Origin: a virus
IMG/VR virus record: IMGVR_UViG_3300029798_000040
Span: 1 to 22,044 of that record
Direction: 5' to 3' (one strand)
Length of the DNA: 22,044 nt
Shown here piece after piece: positions 7,116 through 13,987 of this stretch; position 1 is the stretch's first letter; each line of letters begins with the position of its first letter. The translations under genes were made by a program, and so were the position numbers. The notes under the pieces are model-generated. The model was not told the DNA's origin. It did not search any database and worked only from the letters and a program-made list of their open reading frames with translations.

Positions 7116-7481
7116 TGGAAGTGGAGGGAGTCGAACCCTCGTACAACCAAACGAAAAATAAAAGTGTTACAGTCATGTTTGTGTTATTGTTCGGTAATTG
7201 ACTTCCCACAAACAGGAAGAGATATACCTAGTTTCAAATTTAGTACATTGGTGAGATGAAACTTCGGACCAAAGACGACTGCTAATATTTTTAGATGATA
7301 ACTACTCAGCGTCTATATAGTTATCAAATTTGGTGTTTGTCTGTTAAGATCAAGCAGCCATGCGATACTCGAAAGTGTCTGCATTTATTGTTTACATAGA
7401 CTTCTTTAACGAGTCCATCCATGCTGAAACTCGAACTGCACTCCTATTTAACTATTTGACTGGCAAAATCCCGTCACCCCC
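7116..7481 (-). ncRNA. ssrA: Transfer-messenger RNA (tmRNA)
   Basis: A 366-nt tmRNA, an RNA that is charged with alanine, enters stalled ribosomes and adds a degradation tag. The acceptor stem pairs GGGGGTG (7481-7475) with CACTTCC (7123-7117; two G-U), followed by discriminator A at 7116. The T arm is GAGGG TTCGACT CCCTC. Helix P2 is 11 bp: AAATAGGAGTG (7449-7439) with CACTTTTATTT (7166-7156). A hairpin ATGGACT/AGTCTAT fits pseudoknot 1, ending 13 nt before the resume codon. The tag frame (7382-7350) reads GCA GAC ACT TTC GAG TAT CGC ATG GCT GCT TGA, giving ADTFEYRMAA, with the expected terminal M-A-A. An 8-bp hairpin GATAACTA/TAGTTATC and others follow. CCA is not encoded. No SmpB gene is visible, so host SmpB is presumably used. 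Confidence 0.94.
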
Positions 7482-7495
7482 ATTATTACAACTAG

Positions 7496-7684
7496 TTACT
7501 CAGTTAAAAGAGTTTTATCAGATGAGTTTTCTTCTGCTACGGTTGAATTATCTATCAATGCTTGCTTATAGCCCAGCAACTGTTGAAACTCTGTAGACAA
7601 ATTGTTGATCGTCTGATTCTCTTTTGCAACCTCATTTTGAATTTCCTTTAGTCTCGATTCTACTTGTTCAATTGTTATTGCCAT
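7496..7684 (-). CDS. Small coiled-coil protein
   Basis: A 62-residue protein whose residues 5-45 (EQVESRLKEIQNEVAKENQT onwards) look like an amphipathic coiled coil, ending in an acidic, Ser/Thr-rich tail. No family recognised. The start is well supported: GAGG stands 8 nt before the ATG. The leader and first codons are identical over 21 nt to those of the gene at 7711-7947. Its stop lies 14 nt before the 5' end of the tmRNA, so the RNA is probably processed from the same transcript. Confidence 0.75.
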   Translation of the reverse strand: MAITIEQVESRLKEIQNEVAKENQTINNLSTEFQQLLGYKQALIDNSTVAEENSSDKTLLTE

Positions 7685-7696
7685 TGTTTTTCCTCG
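7676..7696 (-). repeat. 21-nt duplicated ribosome-binding and start region, copy 1
   Basis: On the minus strand this segment runs CGAGGAAAAACAATGGCAAT plus one further A, covering the Shine-Dalgarno site, spacer, ATG and the first codons. It is identical to 7939-7959, which begins the preceding gene. Confidence 0.8.
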
Positions 7697-7710
7697 GTTT
7701 AATTATTTAT

Positions 7711-7947
7711 TTATGAAATATAGATTCCTTTTCCTCTAACAGAAATATTTTCTATGTTGTCTTCGCCAAAATGCTTAAGTATTTTGACAATACTGCTTCC
7801 AACTACTAAATAAGTTTCCCACTTATATTCAGATAAATTTCCAGAAACAATGCCTAAAGAATTAGGCAAAACTTCTACACCTTTCTCGCTATTGGTGTTC
7901 GGGATCCTTACTGTTACCTCATAAGATGTCTTTTCTACTATTGCCAT
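7711..7947 (-). CDS. Small beta-rich phage protein, function unknown
   Basis: A 78-residue protein with alternating hydrophobic residues (SYEVTVRIPN, WETYLVVGSSIVKIL) that suggest a small beta-sheet domain, ending in VRGKGIYIS. No motif or family recognised. Start at ATG 7947 with GAGG 8 nt upstream, within a 21-nt segment repeated at the start of the next gene (7684); the two proteins both begin MAI but are otherwise unrelated. It follows the C-terminal polymerase gene by 19 nt and likely shares its transcript. Confidence 0.75.
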   Translation of the reverse strand: MAIVEKTSYEVTVRIPNTNSEKGVEVLPNSLGIVSGNLSEYKWETYLVVGSSIVKILKHFGEDNIENISVRGKGIYIS

Positions 7948-7959
7948 TGTTTTTCCTCG
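7939..7959 (-). repeat. 21-nt duplicated ribosome-binding and start region, copy 2
   Basis: Identical over 21 nt to 7676-7696, covering the GAGG site, the spacer and the codons for M-A-I of the gene at 7711-7947. Outside this stretch the two leaders differ. Confidence 0.8.
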
Positions 7960-7966
7960 TTTTTAA

Positions 7967-9064
7967 TTAAAATAAATCTATCAAATTCACACTTGGTTTT
8001 ACTTGCCATCCTACTGCATCAAGAATATTAGAAATAGGTGCAACAAACGCCTTTTGAAACTGCAATTCATAATCTATATACTCCTCTAACTCAAATTCTT
8101 TTGGCATTAAAGAAACAAACCCTATTACATTTGAATTTAAAGGATTAGGCATCTTAAGATATGTAAATCTTATTTTATCGCCTTCATGAATATGCTCATA
8201 CTTCTTATCTAATCCTAATTTATCTACATATCTATTGAAGTTTAAAGCTCCTCTTACATGTATTGGGCATCCTTTGTTAAGATTTCCATTTATATCTATC
8301 CATTTTTTAAGTTCGTTAATTCCTCTAGGAAAAGATGTAGAATTAACTCCGCTAGATATAAATTTATTCTTAAATTGTTTAATATGTTCTTGAACAGCTT
8401 TTTCACCAGAATCAAATATTATTTGAACGGCTTCTTTAAGAGAAGATCTACATATTTCGGGAGTAGATGATCTTATTATCTCTATTCCTTTAACTTTCAT
8501 TTTTGGTTTTGCATAAACAATTCCTTCGTTAGAATGAACCATAAGAGCATATTTCTTTCTACATAAAAATATACCTGCACTTGCCAAAGATTCTGATTTG
8601 ATAACCATTCTTGGTTTATAACAATTCAAATATTCATAAAGCTCGGCAAATGATTTTGCCATATTAGGAAGTATTTTCTTTTCTGTTATTTTTTGCATTG
8701 TTGATATAACAGTAGAAGTATCATTTACATCTGGAAAATATTTATTAATCATATCCTCCATTGTTATAAACACTGAATCAGTATCAATGGCAATAATATA
8801 GTCTTTATCTGTCTTTAAAACCTTATTCATATATTCATTGGTAGACTTTTCGCACCATTTAACAACACTCTGACCTGTTAAAGTTACTGCAGAAGCCATT
8901 CTTACATCAAAATACCTAAAATATCTATTAGCTAGGGCTCCGTATAACATATTCAAAGCTACCTTTAACGCATTTTGAGTAGAATTATTAGCTCCTATTT
9001 CATCTTCCAAATTCTTTTTATATGAAATAAGTTCCTCATCACTCATCTCCTCTATTGCTTTCAT
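7967..9064 (-). CDS. 43: DNA polymerase gp43, C-terminal part (split gene)
   Basis: The C-terminal half of a family B replicative polymerase. Residues 34-53 are motif B in the fingers, with K34, N38, Y41 and G42 (KVALNMLYGALANRYFRYFD; T4 has KILINSLYGALGNIHFRYYD), and residues 91-98 are motif C with the catalytic DTDS at 94-97. The thumb follows, with CPIHVRGALNFNRYV matching T4 CPFHIRGVLTYRRAV. The C-terminus SVNLIDLF resembles the T4 tail SLDFLFG that binds the sliding clamp. Motif B has methionine where Ser or Ala is usual. The ATG at 9064 overlaps the stop of the N-terminal gene as TAATG, so the two halves are probably made in equal amounts by coupled translation and assemble into one enzyme. 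Nothing of the usual protein seems missing at the junction. Confidence 0.94.
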   Translation of the reverse strand: MKAIEEMSDEELISYKKNLEDEIGANNSTQNALKVALNMLYGALANRYFRYFDVRMASAVTLTGQSVVKWCEKSTNEYMNKVLKTDKDYIIAIDTDSVFITMEDMINKYFPDVNDTSTVISTMQKITEKKILPNMAKSFAELYEYLNCYKPRMVIKSESLASAGIFLCRKKYALMVHSNEGIVYAKPKMKVKGIEIIRSSTPEICRSSLKEAVQIIFDSGEKAVQEHIKQFKNKFISSGVNSTSFPRGINELKKWIDINGNLNKGCPIHVRGALNFNRYVDKLGLDKKYEHIHEGDKIRFTYLKMPNPLNSNVIGFVSLMPKEFELEEYIDYELQFQKAFVAPISNILDAVGWQVKPSVNLIDLF

Positions 9065-10536
9065 TATAATTTTCTTCTTTTTATTTCTTCTAGTACTTTC
9101 TGCAATTTAGCTTCACCTGCAAGCATCTTCTTTTTATATTTTGTTCTAGTCTCGTAAAGTTCTTCTAGAATTTCTGGAATAAACCCTTGTTTTTTCTTAG
9201 AAAAATATACCCCGTTTGCTGCTAAAGTAATATCTTCTTTAAGCAATTCTGAATTATCATACTCTTTATTTAATATAGAATCTACAGTAACCTGAGAATG
9301 TTTTCCATTAATTAAAGTTTCTGGAGAAATGTTCCACTGAATAAGTACAGATGGATATAGCGAATTCAAATCAAACGTTGATACCCATTTATGCATACCT
9401 ACGATTGGATCTTTTACAAAACCACCTGGATATTCTTCTTTTCTTGTATCTTTAGGTTTTGGTGGAATTGCTATTTTCTTTTTGTAAAGATGATTATATA
9501 TCTTAATATCCCAATATTTCACAGTGCCAAATACATCCTCGTAATTTACTTTTCCGAGGTATGCATATGTAACTACTAAATCAAAATATTTAAGTTTATC
9601 ATCTAGTTTTTTAACCAATTCTGTATCACGTAAATTGTATCTAATAAAAGTTTTCCAATCTTTTTTATAAAGGTCCATGAGAGAATCGAATTCGGAATAG
9701 TCTAGTTTTTTCTCTCCAAGTTCTTCATAACAAATATTATTAAGAGAATATGATTCTCTAGGCGTCATATTAAATTTCTTATATGTCTCCATATAATCTA
9801 AAATAGCAATTCCTGGAATAGTATACTGTTGAATTTCATTTCCTACTAATTCTGGTGCATGTCTCCAAGGAGACATTAAATTTGCATATTCTCTTTTACC
9901 TAAAAATGAAACTCTATTGAATAAATATGGAATATCAAATCCATTAATATTCCATCCCGATATGATATCCGGTTTTTCGTGTTGAACAAACTTAAAAAAG
10001 TCATGCAACATTTCTAATTCATCGGTAAATTCTCTATATTCATGATCTTCTCTTTCTGCTTCAAACTTACCGAGTCCCCAAGAAACATATTCTATATTAT
10101 TTATCCACACACAGATTGCATTTATTTTCTGATGAGGATTTCCCCAAACTAATTTTTTAATATCCTCATGACCACCTTCTGTTTCTATTTCTATATCAAA
10201 TATTAAAGTCTTTATGAGATCCATTTTATGTTCAACTTCACCAGGGATGATGTCGTTGATAAATGCATATTTTTGATCACGAGTATCTATAAGTCCACAA
10301 ATATTATCTAATCCATTCACATATTCTTTCATATCAAATACAGAACGCATTTTTACGGGCTTTACTGGATCTCCGTAAATAGTTCTCCAACCATCTGATT
10401 CTTCTATTTTATTTGTAGGTACAAATATTGTTGGCTGGTAATCAACTTTTTTAGAAACATATTTTCCATTTGTGTCGTAACCACGAACATAAATAGAACC
10501 TCTATGATATTGTGAATTTGTATAAAAGAAACCCAT
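9064..10536 (-). CDS. 43: DNA polymerase gp43, N-terminal part (split gene)
   Basis: A 490-residue N-terminal half of a family B polymerase holding the proofreading exonuclease and the first polymerase motif. Exo I is LIFDIEIE (D114, E116), Exo II is SGWNINGFDIPYLFNR (D201), and Exo III is YNLRDTELV (Y300, D304). Motif A is STFDLNSLYPSVLIQWNISP (D389). The chain ends in the fingers with a helical segment (ELYETRTKYKKKMLAGEAKL) and the stop at 9064. The C-terminal gene begins on the same bases (TAATG) and carries motifs B and C. Split gene 43 is known from some T4-like Aeromonas phages. The region upstream holds a large hairpin; no clear Shine-Dalgarno site is seen. RegA may repress this mRNA as in T4, but no operator is evident. 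Confidence 0.95.
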   Translation of the reverse strand: MGFFYTNSQYHRGSIYVRGYDTNGKYVSKKVDYQPTIFVPTNKIEESDGWRTIYGDPVKPVKMRSVFDMKEYVNGLDNICGLIDTRDQKYAFINDIIPGEVEHKMDLIKTLIFDIEIETEGGHEDIKKLVWGNPHQKINAICVWINNIEYVSWGLGKFEAEREDHEYREFTDELEMLHDFFKFVQHEKPDIISGWNINGFDIPYLFNRVSFLGKREYANLMSPWRHAPELVGNEIQQYTIPGIAILDYMETYKKFNMTPRESYSLNNICYEELGEKKLDYSEFDSLMDLYKKDWKTFIRYNLRDTELVKKLDDKLKYFDLVVTYAYLGKVNYEDVFGTVKYWDIKIYNHLYKKKIAIPPKPKDTRKEEYPGGFVKDPIVGMHKWVSTFDLNSLYPSVLIQWNISPETLINGKHSQVTVDSILNKEYDNSELLKEDITLAANGVYFSKKKQGFIPEILEELYETRTKYKKKMLAGEAKLQKVLEEIKRRKL

Positions 10537-10594
10537 TAGTAATTCTTAATTTTCATTATGTTAATAATATAGCAATGAAGTTGTAAAATAAAAA

Positions 10595-10660
10595 TGGGAA
10601 GAGGAGTAAAACTGCGTATGATCCGTGTCGAATCAGCAATTTTCCTCTTGTCTCTTCCCA
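10595..10660 (-). terminator. Large hairpin with U tract, terminator of the hsp20 transcript
   Basis: A 9-bp outer stem, TGGGAAGAG (10595-10603) and CTCTTCCCA (10652-10660), encloses further pairing (an imperfect stem around AAAACTGC/GCAATTTT and a small hairpin near 10619-10635). Reading the minus strand, the stem is followed by CCCATTTTTATTTT, a good U tract. It lies 10 nt after the hsp20 stop and 58 nt before the polymerase start, so it fits an intrinsic terminator or attenuator between them. Confidence 0.65.
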
Positions 10661-10670
10661 CTAGATATGT

Positions 10671-11225
10671 TTAAGATTCACATAATAACTGTTTCGAGTC
10701 ACCTTTTATTGAATCTGTTTTAGATCCCGCTAAATCACCTCCAGTGACAGGATCTGTGTTGGTTTGATTGATAAGAATTTGTCTTTTTTGAAGTCTCTCT
10801 GGTATCCATTGACGACATGTTATAGTTAAAAGCCCATTTTTTAGATCAGCTCCTGTTACTTCGATATTATCTGCTAATGTAAATGTTCTTGTAAATGCTC
10901 GATTAGCAATACCATTGTAGACTACTTCAACATCGTCATTATGTTCCTGTTCTGAATTACCTTTAACTGTCAACGTCTTATCAAAATACTCTATTTCTAT
11001 TGCTTCCTTTGTAAAACCGGCTATAGCAATAACAATATTGTAAACATCATCTTTTTTCAGTATATTATATGGTGGAAAACCAATAGGTTTCTGAAATTCA
11101 ATGAATCGATTTGATGATTTGTTGATAAGGTTATCGAATAATCCAATTGAAAACGGACTGAATGCTTTATTTAGTCTGTCCAATTCTTCGAATGTTGTGA
11201 GTGTTCGTTCTGAGATGCGTGTCAT
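10671..11225 (-). CDS. Small heat-shock protein (Hsp20/alpha-crystallin)
   Basis: A 184-residue Hsp20-family chaperone that would hold unfolding proteins without ATP. The alpha-crystallin domain spans roughly 50-145: PYNILKKDDVYNIVIAIAGF, then IEIEYFDKTLTVKG, NGIANRAFTRTFTLADNIEV and the hallmark GADLKNGLLTI, followed by a C-terminal QILI that can act as the I-x-I oligomer anchor. A 30-residue hydrophilic tail follows. The start is ATG 11225, with GGGGAG 6 nt upstream; the frame is open for 43 codons further upstream, but that stretch holds a hairpin and is unrelated to the family. Hsp20 genes are common in T4-like marine phages. Here the gene sits between regA and gene 43 with its own candidate late promoter, leader hairpins and terminator, so it may be a separately controlled insertion. 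Confidence 0.94.
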   Translation of the reverse strand: MTRISERTLTTFEELDRLNKAFSPFSIGLFDNLINKSSNRFIEFQKPIGFPPYNILKKDDVYNIVIAIAGFTKEAIEIEYFDKTLTVKGNSEQEHNDDVEVVYNGIANRAFTRTFTLADNIEVTGADLKNGLLTITCRQWIPERLQKRQILINQTNTDPVTGGDLAGSKTDSIKGDSKQLLCES

Positions 11226-11229
11226 AAGT

Positions 11230-11250
11230 CTCTCCCCTTTTAGGCTAGAG
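11230..11250 (-). promoter_or_regulatory. Hairpin that would mask the hsp20 ribosome-binding site
   Basis: On the minus strand CTCT (11250-11247) can pair with AGAG (11233-11230), and CC with GG inside, leaving a small internal loop and an A-rich terminal loop. The Shine-Dalgarno GGGGAG of hsp20 lies in the 3' strand of this weak stem. Such weak masking stems are typical of RNA thermometers on small heat-shock genes; here the function is inferred from shape and gene identity alone. Confidence 0.35.
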
Positions 11251-11298
11251 TTTGTAAATATAGAATCCCTATAAGGCGATTCCTGTTGTTTGTTAATT

Positions 11299-11321
11299 CG
11301 GAGTCTGCAAGCAGCACTCCG
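11299..11321 (-). promoter_or_regulatory. Hairpin in the hsp20 mRNA leader
   Basis: CGGAGT at one end pairs perfectly with ACTCCG at the other (6 bp), and CTGC/GCAG pair inside with one bulged base, giving a stable 10-bp hairpin. It lies just downstream of a TATAAATA box (11335-11342), so it would stand near the 5' end of a transcript from that promoter, where it could protect or regulate the hsp20 mRNA. Confidence 0.5.
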
Positions 11322-11334
11322 TGTATCTAAAATA

Positions 11335-11342
11335 TATTTATA
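11335..11342 (-). promoter_or_regulatory. Candidate T4-type late promoter (-10 box) for hsp20
   Basis: TATAAATA on the minus strand in the gap between the 196-residue gene (stop 11348) and hsp20 (start 11225). The 110-nt leader it would produce contains two hairpins. Confidence 0.55.
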
Positions 11343-11347
11343 TAAAA

Positions 11348-11938
11348 TTACCAAGAAGAAAATCTAATTTTTCCAAATAAATCATAATCATGTATTTGCT
11401 GATTATAAAAATTACCAATTGTATTATTTGATAAATCTTGCATAGCATCATATTCTTCATCAGAAACGCATATATAATTTTTACTTTTCTTATGATAATG
11501 AGGAATTAATAGTTTATAAAGTGAAAAGTTTTTTCCAGAAGATTTGATAGTTTCAACAATATCAGATAGAGACGAACCATTATCTATTTTTATTGTATGT
11601 GCAATAATTGGATCTAACATATCATAAATAACTCCATTAAAATGAGGAAAAGTAACTGGCTCTGTCATGTTATCCCAAACTTTAATTCCATTTAATTCCA
11701 ACTCATCTTTTAATTCTTTTTCTGTAAAAGGAATTTTCCAAGTAAGAATAGGTGCTTCGTAGGAATCGATTGCATCCATAATAGATTTACCAATTATAAT
11801 ATAATATTCGTCTGTTCCCTTTGAAGGTCCATCTAATTTTTGAACAAGTTCTAAAGGCCACTCAAATTCCGCATGAAAAGCTGGTTGAAACGTATAAGGA
11901 TCTATTCTCATTCCTGCTTTAATAATGTTAATTTTCAT
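11348..11938 (-). CDS. Phage protein of unknown function in the regA-43 interval
   Basis: A 196-residue protein starting MKINIIKAGMRIDPYTFQPA. I recognise no domain; it has no signal peptide or membrane segment and several aromatic-rich stretches (FPHFNGVIYDMLDP, NFYNQQIHDYDLFGKIRFSSW). I placed the start at ATG 11938, 4 nt after the regA stop, which suggests coupled translation. The frame is open 18 codons further upstream to an ATG inside regA, but those residues would overlap the RegA C-terminus. T4 has no gene here: regA is followed directly by gene 43. Its position within the replication operon suggests a replication or regulatory accessory role, but that is only context. Confidence 0.8.
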   Translation of the reverse strand: MKINIIKAGMRIDPYTFQPAFHAEFEWPLELVQKLDGPSKGTDEYYIIIGKSIMDAIDSYEAPILTWKIPFTEKELKDELELNGIKVWDNMTEPVTFPHFNGVIYDMLDPIIAHTIKIDNGSSLSDIVETIKSSGKNFSLYKLLIPHYHKKSKNYICVSDEEYDAMQDLSNNTIGNFYNQQIHDYDLFGKIRFSSW

Positions 11939-11942
11939 ATTT

Positions 11943-12377
11943 TTAAATTTTATTCCAGTTATCTTCTTCCTTATTAGAATGAAATTTCCCAATAGAATAT
12001 TTTTCTATAAGTTCCCATTCTCCTTTTTCTTTAAAACTTAATACTTTAATTTGATTCATTGGCAATTGATCTTGTATTTGATCTGGTCTAACTACCGATA
12101 ATAATTTCCAATCAGAAAGAAGTCTAACTATAGTATTTCTACGTCTAATATCCGTTTCATCAATATTAGATGGTTTTCCATCTAATTTAAATAACTCTTT
12201 AAAGTTTACGATGTAATATTTACCACGTTTATGCAAAATATGACAGCTTTGGTAAAGAGTTTTTTTGTGCTTCGACGATACGCCAATACGTGTTAAAGAT
12301 TCCTTAATTTTTAGAAAATTGTCGGGTAAAATCAATTCTACCTCTACCAAATTTTCTATAATTTCTTCAATGTCCAT
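11943..12377 (-). CDS. regA: RegA translational repressor
   Basis: An mRNA-binding protein that represses translation of early phage genes by covering their start regions. The 144 residues match T4 RegA closely: DFLKIKESLTRIGV against DFLKVKETLTRMGI, LYQSCHILHKRGKYYIVNFK against LYQSCHILQKKGLYYIVHFK, DIRRRNTIVRLLSDW against EVRRDSIAWLLEDW, and ending with KGEWELIEKYSIGKF. Compared with T4 (122 residues) it has about ten extra residues at each end. The ATG at 12377 overlaps the end of gene 62 by 11 nt, and GAGG lies about 10 nt upstream. The position between 62 and 43 is the T4 one. Confidence 0.95.
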   Translation of the reverse strand: MDIEEIIENLVEVELILPDNFLKIKESLTRIGVSSKHKKTLYQSCHILHKRGKYYIVNFKELFKLDGKPSNIDETDIRRRNTIVRLLSDWKLLSVVRPDQIQDQLPMNQIKVLSFKEKGEWELIEKYSIGKFHSNKEEDNWNKI

Positions 12378-12762
12378 TTTGTCCGCCCTCGTAATACAGG
12401 TTTGAAATTAGTTTAAATTGATCATCCGATAAAAGTTTCACAACATCTTTAGCCTTCTTATAAGAATATTTATAATGCTTTTGTATGAGTGATATTTTAT
12501 CCGATTTTTCACGTTTTTCCCATTTTGTGTATCTTTTCTTTTGCCTAACAACATTCAATAAATATGCAAATTGCATACTGTTATCAATAACTCTAATATT
12601 CATCTCATTTGCAAAGAGAATAGTATCAGCGAAATAGCTTAGGGTTTTATTTGCAATAAAAGGGGAATACATTTTTTCTATAGCATCGGTATTTGTAGTA
12701 CCTCGCATAATATTATGTTTTCCATAATTTATTTCATTTAAGAAATCAAATGGGCTTATCAT
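12367..12762 (-). CDS. 62: Clamp loader small subunit gp62
   Basis: Partner of gp44 in loading the gp45 clamp. The 131-residue protein is shorter than T4 gp62 (187 residues), but the best-conserved stretch is clear: FAYLLNVVRQKKRYTKWEKR near residues 65-84 corresponds to T4 NYLMAAVPRGKRYGKWAKL. The position between 44 and regA is as in T4. The 3' end overlaps regA by 11 nt. No Shine-Dalgarno site precedes the ATG at 12762; a TATAAATA box stands 14 nt upstream, so a transcript from it would be nearly leaderless. The truncated length compared with T4 means the C-terminal part of gp62 is reduced here. Confidence 0.88.
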   Translation of the reverse strand: MISPFDFLNEINYGKHNIMRGTTNTDAIEKMYSPFIANKTLSYFADTILFANEMNIRVIDNSMQFAYLLNVVRQKKRYTKWEKREKSDKISLIQKHYKYSYKKAKDVVKLLSDDQFKLISNLYYEGGQNGH

Positions 12763-12775
12763 TATCTAGTATAAT

Positions 12776-12783
12776 TATTTATA
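12776..12783 (-). promoter_or_regulatory. Candidate T4-type late promoter (-10 box) before gene 62
   Basis: TATAAATA on the minus strand in the 33-nt gap between genes 44 and 62. Being only 14 nt from the gene 62 ATG, it would give a very short leader, much like the box at 2882-2889. Confidence 0.45.
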
Positions 12784-12795
12784 GTTATTCGAATT

Positions 12796-13737
12796 CTAAA
12801 TAAAATTAATCTCTGCCATTATAGATGTTAACATCGCAACAGTATTTATTTCTTCATCTATAGAGAAACAATTTTTGTAAGAATAGTCTGCTAAAATGAT
12901 TACCAAAGGAGGAATAGATTCTGGTAAAATAAATTCATACGATAAATCAAAGAGTCTTCTGCATAATAAAGAATGATTTATGTCACTTTTAGCGACCCAA
13001 GTTCTCATTCCTTTAAAATTTTTTTGTTTTAAGAGCGAAACTAAATTTTTTATTTCTGCATCAGAAACTGTTGCAAGAATTCCAGTATCTATCCTACCTG
13101 ACATTCCATATCCCTGAAGTTCATTAAGGATTTTTCTCCAATCTGGAAAATATAATGTTATATATTCCACCAAAACCTTAACATCATAAGTAACATTTTC
13201 GGCGTCTAAAATCATCTTTACTCTAGATAAAAACTGTCCTGCCAATTTAGCCGATTCTGATTTTGATATCTTAAAATCTATTCTAGTACATCTAGAATGA
13301 AGAGCATCGATTATTTTTTCTGGGAAATTACAGGTAAGAATAAAACCACAATTAGAAGAATATTCTTCTGTAAAATTTCTAAGAGCTTGTTGCACTGGAG
13401 AGACTCCTGTACTTAACAATTGATCAGCCTCATCTAACAAAACATATTTTCTACCTCCATTAAAACTCATACTACTAGCAAAGTCTCTTATATCTCCTCG
13501 TAGATTTTGAATATTAGCATCCATAGAACCATTAATTACAATGTAATCGTTTCCAAGTTCTTCTAACATAGCACGAGCTGCTGTAGTTTTTCCACAACCA
13601 GAAGGTCCTGCTAACAAAAGTGTAGGAATATTACCTACTTCTATAAACGATTCGAATTGAGATTTTATAGAAGTAGGTAATATGATATCTTTTACTAACT
13701 TGGGTCTATATTTTTCTACCCACAAGAATTCTTCCAT
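12796..13737 (-). CDS. 44: Clamp loader ATPase gp44
   Basis: AAA+ ATPase subunit of the clamp loader that opens the gp45 ring and places it at primer ends. The 313 residues resemble T4 gp44 (319): EKYRPKLVKDIILPTSIK near 8-25, Walker A GPSGCGKTT at 44-52, Walker B VLLDEAD at 99-105, EEYSSNCGFILTCNFPEKI near 124-142, and the SRC arginine-finger motif at 148-150. FPDWRKILNELQGY matches T4 FPDFRKTIGELDSY. The ATG at 13737 has AAGG about 11 nt upstream. It lies between gene 45 and gene 62, the T4 order, separated from 45 by a 250-nt gap. Confidence 0.95.
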   Translation of the reverse strand: MEEFLWVEKYRPKLVKDIILPTSIKSQFESFIEVGNIPTLLLAGPSGCGKTTAARAMLEELGNDYIVINGSMDANIQNLRGDIRDFASSMSFNGGRKYVLLDEADQLLSTGVSPVQQALRNFTEEYSSNCGFILTCNFPEKIIDALHSRCTRIDFKISKSESAKLAGQFLSRVKMILDAENVTYDVKVLVEYITLYFPDWRKILNELQGYGMSGRIDTGILATVSDAEIKNLVSLLKQKNFKGMRTWVAKSDINHSLLCRRLFDLSYEFILPESIPPLVIILADYSYKNCFSIDEEINTVAMLTSIMAEINFI

Positions 13738-13877
13738 GATTTAATAACCTTTATTTATTTTTAATTATAAAACATTATTCTTAGCCATTTCACCAAAAGG
13801 TTCTAATAACACAAAATTTGAGGATGTCGAGTAAATTTTGTTATTTTGTTCAGAGAGGTATTAACTCTATCATATTT

Positions 13878-13976
13878 TTAGTCATCTGCAGCGTGTCTAT
13901 CGTCATAAACATTCAATATTGCTTTCAAACCCATTGGGTATTGTTCTGGGTTTCCAAAATATTCAAAAAATTTCAT
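13878..13976 (-). CDS. Possible 32-residue peptide between genes 45 and 44
   Basis: A short open frame beginning MKFFEYFGNPEQYPMGLKAI and ending in DDRHAADD, 11 nt after the gene 45 stop. The composition is protein-like (aromatic N-terminal half, acidic end) and the start context ATAATATATG-like is similar to other genes here, but there is no Shine-Dalgarno site and I recognise no family. The rest of the 250-nt gap (13738-13877) holds only a 9-bp A+T inverted repeat (13811-13819 with 13833-13841) and no other gene that I can see. Confidence 0.4.
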   Translation of the reverse strand: MKFFEYFGNPEQYPMGLKAILNVYDDRHAADD

Positions 13977-13987
13977 AATATATAATT

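Noticed and set aside
7116-7206. A 91-nt tRNA with a long variable arm
   Set aside because: The acceptor at 7206 leaves a C-C mismatch and there is no D arm or convincing anticodon arm. The same 3' end pairs perfectly with 7481-7475, giving the tmRNA.
7360-7596. 78-codon plus-strand open frame
   Set aside because: It runs antisense through the tmRNA 5' half and the end of a well-supported small gene, has no ribosome-binding site and points against all other genes.
11226-11354. Longer hsp20 start 43 codons upstream
   Set aside because: The extra residues are unlike Hsp20 proteins, the stretch contains a stable hairpin, and the ATG at 11225 has a good ribosome-binding site.
12467-12474. TATAAATA inside gene 62
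   Set aside because: It lies within coding sequence of an AT-rich gene; unlike the five intergenic boxes, chance is a sufficient explanation, though a regA promoter cannot be excluded.
13811-13841. Terminator or operator between genes 45 and 44
   Set aside because: A 9-bp inverted repeat exists but is A+T-rich with a 13-nt loop and no U tract follows.
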